Notes under the pieces: generated by a model
What the model was told of the DNA's origin: nothing
Databases searched by the model: none
What the model saw: only the letters and a program-made list of their open reading frames with translations
In this document: positions 56,897 through 64,000 of the stretch, one piece after another
Position numbering within the stretch: the stretch's first letter is position 1
How the letters are laid out: each line of letters starts with the position of its first letter
Assembly (NCBI GenBank): GCA_048013815.1
Contig: CM106585.1
Location: forward strand, 20,336,001-20,400,000
Origin: Setoptus koraiensis
Lineage: Eukaryota; Arthropoda
Length of the DNA: 64,000 bases
Reading direction: 5' to 3'
Position numbers and translations under genes: made by a program

Positions 56897-57781
56897 ATGA
56901 TCCTATCGGCAAATATTGGCATGGTCGCCCCCATGTTGAGGAACCTCGTATTAAATGGAACTAGGACCTTCACCAAGCTTGCCACAACAGCCTGCTACAA
57001 CACGGCCGGTTTGAAGCATGTCGGCTTCCAAGCGCCAAATAGACTTATGGTTTCCTTTGCAGACCCACTACTATGCAATTCAACCAGCATTCTGTCAAAC
57101 AAAATTCTCACCAACTCTATTCACAACTCATCGGAACATCCAAGTGGTACCGGCGAGACGCTGGCTACTGTTCTCGAGCGCGAGATTCAAGACGAAACTG
57201 CCGAGTTGGAAAATCAACAGACCGTTAATTTGGTGCCAGGATTTGATATTGAAACCGATGGTGCTGAGGTAAAATTAACTAAGAAGCACGGCTCAGAGAC
57301 TATCAATGTCACATTTAATGTGTCCTCATCACTACACGAGTGGATTTCTTCTGCCGAGACATCTGAAAATAAATCATCATCCTCAAAACAGGAAGACCAG
57401 GAGTCGCTGGAGGAGGATGTACAAACAGATTTGGTTAGCATGCCGGAGTTCCAAGTTCAAGTTGTCAAAGGCAACAGGACTCTAGAGTTCAGCTGCTTTT
57501 TTGTTGATCCGGAGCAAGATGAAGAGTCTGGCGAGGTCTACAACAGCTCTGCAGAATTCGATGTGCATGAGATAGTCTTATATGAGGGTACACCAAAAAG
57601 CTCCGAGTTTGCAGTCAGTACAGAATACTTCAACGAAGAACTACAAGAATCGTTACTATCTTACCTAGCCGAGAGGGGTATTAATGAAGAATTTGCAAGG
57701 AATCTAATTCACTTCGCAACCGGCTACGAGAAGAAGCAGTATATAAATATGATGGAAAAGATGAAAACCTTTGTTAGATAA
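56897..57781 (+). CDS. C1QBP: C1QBP / p32 (MAM33 family), mitochondrial matrix protein
   Basis: An acidic trimeric protein of the mitochondrial matrix, linked to mitochondrial translation and RNA handling, also found in the nucleus. 294 residues from ATG 56897 (A at -3; upstream frame begins with GTG). The first 45-60 residues are basic and hydroxylated with no acid (RNLVLNGTRTFTKLATTACYN), a fair mitochondrial targeting sequence. The core begins LATVLEREIQDE, then VKLTKKHGSETINVTFNV, a Ser/Glu-rich acidic loop, FQVQVVKGNRTLEFSCFF, YNSSAEFDVHEIVLYEG and ends with LQESLLSYLAERGINEEFARNLI and KKQYINMMEKMKTFV, the family's C-terminal helix. Family length is about 280. It converges on NOP16 with 42 bp between stops. 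Confidence 0.94.
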   Translation: MILSANIGMVAPMLRNLVLNGTRTFTKLATTACYNTAGLKHVGFQAPNRLMVSFADPLLCNSTSILSNKILTNSIHNSSEHPSGTGETLATVLEREIQDETAELENQQTVNLVPGFDIETDGAEVKLTKKHGSETINVTFNVSSSLHEWISSAETSENKSSSSKQEDQESLEEDVQTDLVSMPEFQVQVVKGNRTLEFSCFFVDPEQDEESGEVYNSSAEFDVHEIVLYEGTPKSSEFAVSTEYFNEELQESLLSYLAERGINEEFARNLIHFATGYEKKQYINMMEKMKTFVR

Positions 57782-57823
57782 ATAGACATACTTAAATAAC
57801 TCTAATCAGATAAGTTTTGTTGT

Positions 57824-58147
57824 TTATTTAGGTGTTTTTCTCGCTTCGATCGCCAAATATTTCTTAATTTTGGCCCTTAATTGTCCAGCGGAATCTTGAT
57901 AAATGTTTCTTTTGTCGCGGGCCATTGCATCATAGTCATCATTATATTTTTCGATGTAGTAGGTTATTTCCTTGACCATTTCTTTTCCGAACTTGAATTT
58001 CTGTTTCCTTTGTCTGTTTGCTTCCTTTTCAAGTTTTTGAACCATTTTTGACCCACTAGCAGGCTTAAAGAGCTTCTTGTTGGGATCCGCGGCTAAGCCG
58101 ACTTCCTTGTACAATTCTCTTGTTTTTATCGACCGCTTTTTGGCCAT
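57824..58147 (-). CDS. NOP16: NOP16, nucleolar 60S assembly factor (short form)
   Basis: A nucleolar protein of early pre-60S particles. 107 residues from ATG 58147; a longer frame starts at a TTG and was not used. YKEVGLAADPNK matches the family's LAEMGLAVDPN block, and DYDAMARDKRNIYQDSAGQLRAKIKKY matches DYKAMARDEKNYYQDTPKQIRSKI, the NOP16 signature. About 60-70 N-terminal residues of other NOP16 proteins are missing or reduced to a basic dozen residues. It is divergent from RRP5 across 375 bp, leaving little space for an upstream exon. Confidence 0.88.
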   Translation of the reverse strand: MAKKRSIKTRELYKEVGLAADPNKKLFKPASGSKMVQKLEKEANRQRKQKFKFGKEMVKEITYYIEKYNDDYDAMARDKRNIYQDSAGQLRAKIKKYLAIEARKTPK

Positions 58148-58522
58148 TTTTGTTTTTTTGTTTTTGTTAATTGTTAGCGAAATTAGATTATTCGTCAATA
58201 AAATGAAATAAACACAATCACATCCATTTATACTGGGATGTGATCATTGGAAGTTCAATAATATTACTTGTGGTATAACAATGATAATGTAGAATACTAT
58301 AAACACAAGAGCTATCATGTGATTGACGAGCATGTCAAACAGCGAACGCTGGAAGCACGTGGTTGGGCAGCCAAACAATTTTCTCGGCATGGAATGCCCT
58401 TCATCTCACCTATTCATAAAATAACATCACAACAAAATTATCAATATAAGATGTCAAATTATTATTAAAATATATTATACTCTATCCGAGTCGACTTGTT
58501 TATAATTGTCCTAAATCACGAT
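58148..58522. promoter_or_regulatory. 375-bp divergent spacer NOP16 / RRP5
   Basis: The start codons of two nucleolar ribosome-assembly genes on opposite strands lie 375 bp apart. A shared promoter is likely. A short plus-strand frame at 58268-58468 has no features. No TATA box is seen. Confidence 0.5.
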
Positions 58523-61500
58523 ATGGATCCTACAGAGAACACCGTCATCGAGAGTCTCCGGCCAACCACCGTTCCAGTTGGATTATTGGCTCTGGGAATT
58601 GTCGATCAGATTGCAGACTTTTACATAAGGTTGCAAATATCTGGCGGTGTTTATTGCATCGTGCCCATAGCTAATATATCTGAGAGCTATACCGAACATC
58701 TTAAGTCATTCGCCATGAGAACATTGCTGAAACAAGCGCCTGCCAAGCCTCAGTCGCTATTCAAAATTGGCCAGCAGTTTGTTTGTAAAATCTTGGAAGC
58801 TAGAGCCAAGGCATCCGGAACATTTAATTCTATCGATCTTATTGCTACTCTTGATCCAGGTCACATATATGAGGATGTAATACCCAGCAATCTCATTTCG
58901 ATTCCGTACGCTCCGATCCAATGTGCCATACGATCAATTGAGGATCATGGTTATCAAGTAGACATAGGATTTGGTAGTATCTTTGGCTTTCTGAGTTTCG
59001 AGGATTCAAAGAATTTTATCGAGAAATTCAATGACAATCGTCAACTTGCCATAGGGCAGATTGTCAGATGTTGCATCAAATCTACCCCAAAAGAGCCAGA
59101 TGCCGAATCGCGTATCGTTCATCTGACCATCAAACCAAAGGATATGACAAAGTCTGTTTTTGATCTTGAAAAAGTCACAAATCACGTTATACCGGCACGC
59201 TGTCTGTTACCAGGTAGCAGAACCTTCGGTACTGTGATGAAGGTTTTGGAAAACGGACTCATTATAAATCTTATGAATGAATTCGGATCTTTCGCTCAAC
59301 GATATCACCTCAAAGATACATGGCACACACCGAAAGATGACTACAACATAGCTGACGAGATTCAATGCACTATTTTATTTTACCATCCCATCACTAAAAC
59401 ATTCTGCGTGACCCTGAAAGACCCTAAGGATACAGCTAATGATATCGAAGAATTGACATCCTACAAGGTCGGTCATTTCTTTGAGAAAGCACGGGTCAAA
59501 TACATGGAATCGAATAAATCTGTAGTTTTCAAGGTAGACAAAAAATTCAAAGCAATTGCAAGAGGACGTGATGCATTAGATGAATCGGTCACCAAGGCTG
59601 ACGGTGATGACGAAAGCCTGGCTATTGAATCTACGTATGTGAAAGGCTCAAAGCACAAATGTAGAATCAAATCTATCAATTTAGCCGATCTATTCATCCG
59701 AGTGAGTCTGAGAAAGGAATACATGGAGTGTCCACAGGTGTCCGTTGATACGTTAGTAGCAGGAGTATCCGTCAAAGCGACTATAAAGAAGTTCACATCT
59801 CGTGGAATATTGGTTAAATTTGGTTTAAATCTCAGCGCTATGCTTCCCAACGAGCATTTAACAGATACGGTTTTGAACTGCAAAAATTCAAAATTATATA
59901 CTTTGGGCCAGCAAATCAAATGCAGGGTTCTCAAGATAGATAGCAGCAAACAACCTTCGAAAGTGTATTTGACCCATAAACCTGAACTTTTGAAAAAGAA
60001 TTTGAATATAGTTGATTCCTACAATTGCACTGCCGGAACAGAGACCCACGGAGTTATTTTCAAAATTCGAGATGACGGTTTGATTGTTGAACTATTCAAC
60101 AATGTCAAGGGACATATTCCACTGACCTATTTGAGTTTGTCTCCAATAACCAGCAAACTTACTGACTTATTCAACGTGGGAGATACCATATCATGCGTTG
60201 TGGTGAGATCAAGGGAAGAATCGAGATCCTTGCAATTGGCAGCTATCAGCATGAGCGATGTTGAAAAAATCAAAACTAAGGCAAAATCGAGTAAATCTAC
60301 AAATGTGGCACGTGCTAAGTTGAAGAAACTACAGAAAATAGTCAAGGTGGCTGTTAACAGTTCTAAAACAATCCCGGCGAAACAAGTTTTGAAAAGTTTA
60401 GAAACCAATCAGAAACAGCAAGAAAAACGTTTGTTAACTGTCCCAAATTCTCTCAAAAGAAAGTTGGATGTCACAGCTCTCGATAATGCGGGAGAAAATT
60501 CAGATTTTTCCGAAGAGGAAGGATTTATTAGAATAGCCCCTAAGGTTGATGTGGATCCAAAAAAAGGCAAGACTAAGAAAGCCAAGTTTCTTGATGTCGG
60601 GTCAGGCATAAACTGGGATGCTAATATATGCGATCAATCTGAAGTTATACAAGAAGATTCCGAAAGTGATGAAGACGAAGACGATGATGATGAGGCTGCT
60701 AAAATTAAAAAGCCTAAATCCAGACGTCAGAGGAGTGAAGAATCTAGATTGCGGGAGGAGAAGCTCCGACAACTCGAAAATGAATTACTCGATGTTGACA
60801 AGCCTCCTCAGAGTGCTCAAGACTTTGAGAAATTGGTATTTCAGAGTCCTGATTCTAGCGATGTTTGGATGCGTTACATAAAATTTTATTTGCATAATGT
60901 TGAGACGGATAAAGCACGCTCAATTTGTCGTCGAGCACTCAAGACGATCAAGTTTCGTCTTGAGAAAGAGAAGATAAAGATATGGTTACAACTTATTGAG
61001 ATTGAGGCGAGATTTGGAGGACGAGACAAAATGAAAAGTGTCATAGAGGAGGCACTAGAAACTAATGACCGTCTCAAAATCTACCAAGGTGCAGTGAGGA
61101 TTCTAATCAGTATCAACGATTTTGACGAGGCTGATAAAATATACCAGGTGATGATAAAGAATTTCTCTAAAGATGTCAATGTTTGGTGCGATTATCTTAC
61201 TTTTGTTATGGAGCACAAGAAAGATCAAGAGCTAGCGAGATCTCTAATCGCCAAAGCCATGAAAAAGCTGTTGAAGTCAGATCAAGTTTTTCTCAAGTCA
61301 AAGTTTGCGCAATTGGAATTCCGATTCGGTGAGGTGGAGCGCGGGAAGACATTGTTCGAAAATCTGTTAAGTGACAATCCAAAAAGAGTGGACTTGTGGC
61401 GCGTCTACGGTGACATGGTCAGAAAGTACGGAATAAGACAAGATGACTCGATTGAAATTCGTCAAATGAATGCAGAAACTATAGAAAGAATTCAAGAATG

Positions 61501-61546
61501 TATTCAAACTGTATCTAAGAAAGGTAAAACCAATCGGCCCCTGTAG
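58523..61546 (+). CDS. PDCD11: RRP5/PDCD11 rRNA biogenesis protein, half-length form
   Basis: Binds pre-rRNA in the nucleolus and is needed for both 18S and 27S/5.8S maturation. Single exon, 1007 residues from ATG 58523; usual length is 1700-1870. It starts with an S1 domain (LLALGIVDQIADFYIRLQI). Further S1 modules include CAIRSIEDHGYQVDIGFGS, FGTVMKVLENGLIINLMNEFG, VKATIKKFTSRGILVKFGLN and THGVIFKIRDDGLIVELFNNV, about six in all, equivalent to S1 1-6. Then a charged nuclear linker (SESDEDEDDDDE, KKPKSRRQR) leads to SAQDFEKLVFQSPDSSDVWM and four to five HAT/TPR repeats (RRALKTIKFRLEKEKI, KFAQLEFRFGEVERGK). S1 7-12 and the last HAT repeats are absent. Coding is uninterrupted across the junction. 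Confidence 0.95.
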   Translation: MDPTENTVIESLRPTTVPVGLLALGIVDQIADFYIRLQISGGVYCIVPIANISESYTEHLKSFAMRTLLKQAPAKPQSLFKIGQQFVCKILEARAKASGTFNSIDLIATLDPGHIYEDVIPSNLISIPYAPIQCAIRSIEDHGYQVDIGFGSIFGFLSFEDSKNFIEKFNDNRQLAIGQIVRCCIKSTPKEPDAESRIVHLTIKPKDMTKSVFDLEKVTNHVIPARCLLPGSRTFGTVMKVLENGLIINLMNEFGSFAQRYHLKDTWHTPKDDYNIADEIQCTILFYHPITKTFCVTLKDPKDTANDIEELTSYKVGHFFEKARVKYMESNKSVVFKVDKKFKAIARGRDALDESVTKADGDDESLAIESTYVKGSKHKCRIKSINLADLFIRVSLRKEYMECPQVSVDTLVAGVSVKATIKKFTSRGILVKFGLNLSAMLPNEHLTDTVLNCKNSKLYTLGQQIKCRVLKIDSSKQPSKVYLTHKPELLKKNLNIVDSYNCTAGTETHGVIFKIRDDGLIVELFNNVKGHIPLTYLSLSPITSKLTDLFNVGDTISCVVVRSREESRSLQLAAISMSDVEKIKTKAKSSKSTNVARAKLKKLQKIVKVAVNSSKTIPAKQVLKSLETNQKQQEKRLLTVPNSLKRKLDVTALDNAGENSDFSEEEGFIRIAPKVDVDPKKGKTKKAKFLDVGSGINWDANICDQSEVIQEDSESDEDEDDDDEAAKIKKPKSRRQRSEESRLREEKLRQLENELLDVDKPPQSAQDFEKLVFQSPDSSDVWMRYIKFYLHNVETDKARSICRRALKTIKFRLEKEKIKIWLQLIEIEARFGGRDKMKSVIEEALETNDRLKIYQGAVRILISINDFDEADKIYQVMIKNFSKDVNVWCDYLTFVMEHKKDQELARSLIAKAMKKLLKSDQVFLKSKFAQLEFRFGEVERGKTLFENLLSDNPKRVDLWRVYGDMVRKYGIRQDDSIEIRQMNAETIERIQECIQTVSKKGKTNRPL

Positions 61547-62018
61547 TTGAATATTTGCACCAAGTTGCAGGTGCAAAAAAGATAAAATAAAATTAATAAA
61601 AATTTGCACATTTAGCATATCGGCACAGGAAGTTTTTGCATGTGCAAATTACAAATTTGGCCCATCTCTAGCGCTAGTGACTAGTGACTAGTGTTTCTTT
61701 AGTTGGGCAGCTCTGCCTATGGTGGCACCATATGTGCGTGGCTCGCAAGAGCGACAGAGAATGTGTTTAGTTTTCGGACTTGTTAGGCCAAGAATGTTTG
61801 TTTTGATTCCGTGAATCATTCACGGTGAATGTGTACTACGGCACTGCGGTATGTCTGTCTATGAGTGTGTGTGATAGTGTGAGTGTGTGTGTTGGCCTGT
61901 GTGTCAGCGAGCTGAAAGCATGAGCGAATATTGTGTGCGCGGATATCCGAAGAAAAGTCCGACTCGAATTAGGTACAAGCAGGCTTACACGTGCATTGCC
62001 TGTGCATCAGTTAGTGTG

Positions 62019-62061
<43 letters not shown>

Positions 62062-62185
62062 TGTTGAATGTGAACTCCCTGCAAGTCTCCCATGCACTTT
62101 AGTAGCCTGGATGCTGAACAAGGATCGAATTGGCGACCAACAGCAACAGACACACTGGCTCACAACAAGTTGTGTGACTCACAAG

Positions 62186-62233
<48 letters not shown>

Positions 62234-63008
62234 GAACACCACAGCCACAGGAGCGCTATTGCGAACCATATTGCAGTACACACAGGCAGACAGGCACACA
62301 GAAAGACACACTGATGAAAATGGACAGACGCACAGACACACACACAATCAGCATGTGCAGTGCCGAAGCTGAAGAACAGCGCGCACACACACACACTCAC
62401 ATTGGCTCACAACAAGCTGTGTTAGTCACAAGGGTTTGTGTGTGTGTGTGTGTGTGCTGTAAACAGCACAGCCACAGAAGCACTGTTGCGAACTACAGTG
62501 CACACACACACACACACACACACAATCAGAATGTGCAATGCTGAGGAACAGCACACACACACATACAGACACACACACACACTAACAAATCTACTTACAG
62601 TCTGATGAGAGGAGGGAAAGAGACATGCACACACACACACACACTCACACACAAGGGCTAGCTATGGGGAAGCGAGCGAGAGAAAGAGCGAGCGATCCCT
62701 CTCAGATTTCATCGATTTCCAAGCTAGAGGGCAGACACACAAACATTAGATCAGGTTGAGCCGATGAATAGCATGATTAACTCCAGCCTAATTTAATTAT
62801 TATATCTATTATTATTATTACTACGGCTACTATTATTAATATTTGACTTGTAACACAAATCAGCTTCCATTATCACTATTATTATCATTATTGCCTATTG
62901 ACTATTACCATTAATTAATTGATCTATTATTATCTATATAAATTCATTAGTGCTACTCATTACACTACCGACAGCAACACCACCACCACCACTATTATTA
63001 TTACTATT
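61547..63008. other. microsatellite-rich spacer upstream of GABPA
   Basis: Dense TG/CA tracts from about 61860 to 62660, including (TG)n at 62015-62055, 62190-62229 and 62435-62458, and many CA tracts. A larger unit is duplicated (62156-62384 and 62403-62565): GGCTCACAACAAG start, TG tract, CAGCCACAG, then ATGTGCARTGC. Open frames here are Cys/Val or Thr/His translations of the repeats. The last 250 bp are ATT/TTA-rich. It should include the GABPA promoter. Confidence 0.7.
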
Positions 63009-63971
63009 ATGGATGACCTGCATCCAGAGGAACAGCATGTGGAGGACGAGGACGAAGAGGAGGACGAAGATGAAAATGTGATTACCATTGAACAAGTACA
63101 CATAACTGTTACATGCGCTCAATTATGCCACAAACTTGAAGAACTCAATATTATTGGCATAAAGGACTTTGATTTTTATTTACAAGATAAACTATTAGTT
63201 CCAAATAAATCTATTATTACGCAATGCAATCTTGTTGAGGGAGCAACTAAGCAAACTAAATTGATAAATGTTAAATTGTATATCGATCCGGAAGCTAGAA
63301 GAGTTAATATCATAGACATACTTAAGCCACCCGATAATTATAATAATAACAACAATAATTTCAATAATAATCATCATCATCAAGACACTACAACAGCGTC
63401 CAATTCTGGTTCAGGTACATCATCTACAACTAATAATAATAATAATACTAATCATCCTGCTCTAACTAATACAAATATCCAAAACACAACAGCATCGTCA
63501 GCACACAAAGATCAGATCCATAAGCGCCTAATGGGTATCAAAGCATCAGCGCAATCAAACCAGAGCTCCGCAGGTGGTGGATCTACAATAACCGTGCCTA
63601 CATCTGGAAATAGAACAGGCAATAATGGTCAAATCCAATTGTGGCAATTTTTGCTAGAACTACTCACAGATGCTGATTGCAGAGAATTCATACAGTGGAT
63701 TGGCACCGATGGAGAATTTAAATTAAACAATCCAGAAGGTGTTGCGCAGCTTTGGGGTCTACGCAAGAATAAGCCCACCATGAACTATGAAAAACTTAGC
63801 CGAGCTTTAAGATATTATTATGATGGTGACATGATTGCCAAGGTTCATGGCAAGAGATTTGTTTATAAGTTCGTTTGCGATCTTAAAGGTCTGATAGGCT
63901 ATGATGCTAAAGAGCTTGATAGGTTGGTTAGCCAGACAAAAAACAAACGAAATAACACTAATGTAATGTAA
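63009..63971 (+). CDS. GABPA: GABPA-type ETS transcription factor without Pointed domain
   Basis: The DNA-binding subunit of GA-binding protein, which drives mitochondrial and ribosomal gene promoters. 320 residues from ATG 63009; upstream frame starts without ATG. Residues 1-22 are acidic. The GABPA-specific OST domain (about 26-112) has [15 protein letters not shown] and [11 protein letters not shown] (family PKLNILEIVKP). It is followed by an Asn/His/Thr/Ser-rich linker instead of the Pointed (PNT) domain. The ETS domain (208-293) is preceded by the orthologue-specific [16 protein letters not shown] and contains [26 protein letters not shown] and [10 protein letters not shown]. It ends soon after. 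With OST and the ETS linker both matching, identity is secure. The protein is shorter than human (454). Confidence 0.94.
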   Translation: MDDLHPEEQHVEDEDEEEDEDENVITIEQVHITVTCAQLCHKLEELNIIGIKDFDFYLQDKLLVPNKSIITQCNLVEGATKQTKLINVKLYIDPEARRVNIIDILKPPDNYNNNNNNFNNNHHHQDTTTASNSGSGTSSTTNNNNNTNHPALTNTNIQNTTASSAHKDQIHKRLMGIKASAQSNQSSAGGGSTITVPTSGNRTGNNGQIQLWQFLLELLTDADCREFIQWIGTDGEFKLNNPEGVAQLWGLRKNKPTMNYEKLSRALRYYYDGDMIAKVHGKRFVYKFVCDLKGLIGYDAKELDRLVSQTKNKRNNTNVM

Positions 63972-64000
63972 TCCTAGGCTTGTAATATTATATTAAACTA

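Noticed and set aside
61887-62652. Several frames rich in Cys-Val or Thr-His
   Set aside because: Translations of TG/CA repeats.
1-64000. tRNA genes, CRISPR arrays, retrovirus-like or LTR elements
   Set aside because: No cloverleaf with intact boxes, no spaced repeat array and no polymerase, capsid or envelope-like coding was seen on either strand; a dedicated search could still find short or old pieces.

Overview
This looks like nuclear DNA of an invertebrate animal, most likely an arthropod. The genes have spliceosomal introns with GT-AG ends. They include metazoan families (laminin beta, NOTUM, clarin, GABPA-type ETS, DLK kinase). Spacers are AT-rich and full of CA/TG, GA and TTG microsatellites. 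The genes are compact and several encode unusually short orthologues, which would suit a fast-evolving small-genome lineage such as a mite; that placement is a guess. I saw no CRISPR, rRNA, convincing tRNA or retrovirus-like element.

Layout. 1-4884 (-): a laminin beta chain that runs off the left edge, mostly in one 4.65-kb exon. 6437-7000 (+): a small basic protein carrying repeated copies of the histone H3 tail peptide QTARKST. 7.0-10.7 kb: spacer. 10698-12404 (+): inositol hexakisphosphate kinase. 13291-18916 (-): a clarin. 20142-20642: a fold-back hAT-type MITE, followed by a broken partial copy of RTF2. 21230-22411 (-): MPPE1/PGAP5, divergent from intact RTF2 at 22612-23331 (+). 23922-29878 (-): a giant mucin-like membrane or secreted protein in two exons. 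30-36 kb: microsatellite-rich spacer holding a decayed GOSR2 copy. 36263-37757 (+): a silk-like Gly/Gln-rich secreted protein with a TATA box. 37874-38167 (-): a short GOSR2 SNARE. 38287-39717 (-): a DLK-type MAP3K. 40161-41069 (+): a catalytically dead JmjC protein. 41137-42227 (-): SEC13. 42738-44138 (+): PAF1. 44176-49215 (-): NOTUM. 50934-53462 (+): an orphan single-pass membrane protein. 53663-55807 (-): PP2A B55. 56897-57781 (+): C1QBP/p32. 57824-58147 (-): NOP16. 58523-61546 (+): a half-length RRP5. 63009-63971 (+): GABPA without its Pointed domain.

How the genes relate. From about 37.7 to 61.5 kb the genes alternate in strand, with divergent pairs (DLK/JmjC, SEC13/PAF1, NOP16/RRP5) and convergent pairs whose stop codons lie 37 to 117 bp apart. 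NOP16 and RRP5 are both nucleolar ribosome-assembly factors that diverge from one 375-bp spacer. The other genes serve unrelated jobs: basement membrane, Wnt deacylation, GPI-anchor remodelling, ER-Golgi traffic, transcription elongation and phosphatase targeting.

Most interesting. (1) The H3-tail-mimic gene at 6.4-7.0 kb: two perfect copies of its nonapeptide differ only at synonymous sites. (2) The pseudo-JmjC protein at 40.2 kb, which has lost the whole Fe(II) triad. (3) A set of clean domain losses in conserved genes (laminin beta domain IV, GABPA Pointed domain, RRP5 middle S1 repeats, GOSR2 N-terminal half). (4) Two local broken duplicates of single-exon genes. (5) A hAT-type fold-back element with an 8-bp target duplication.
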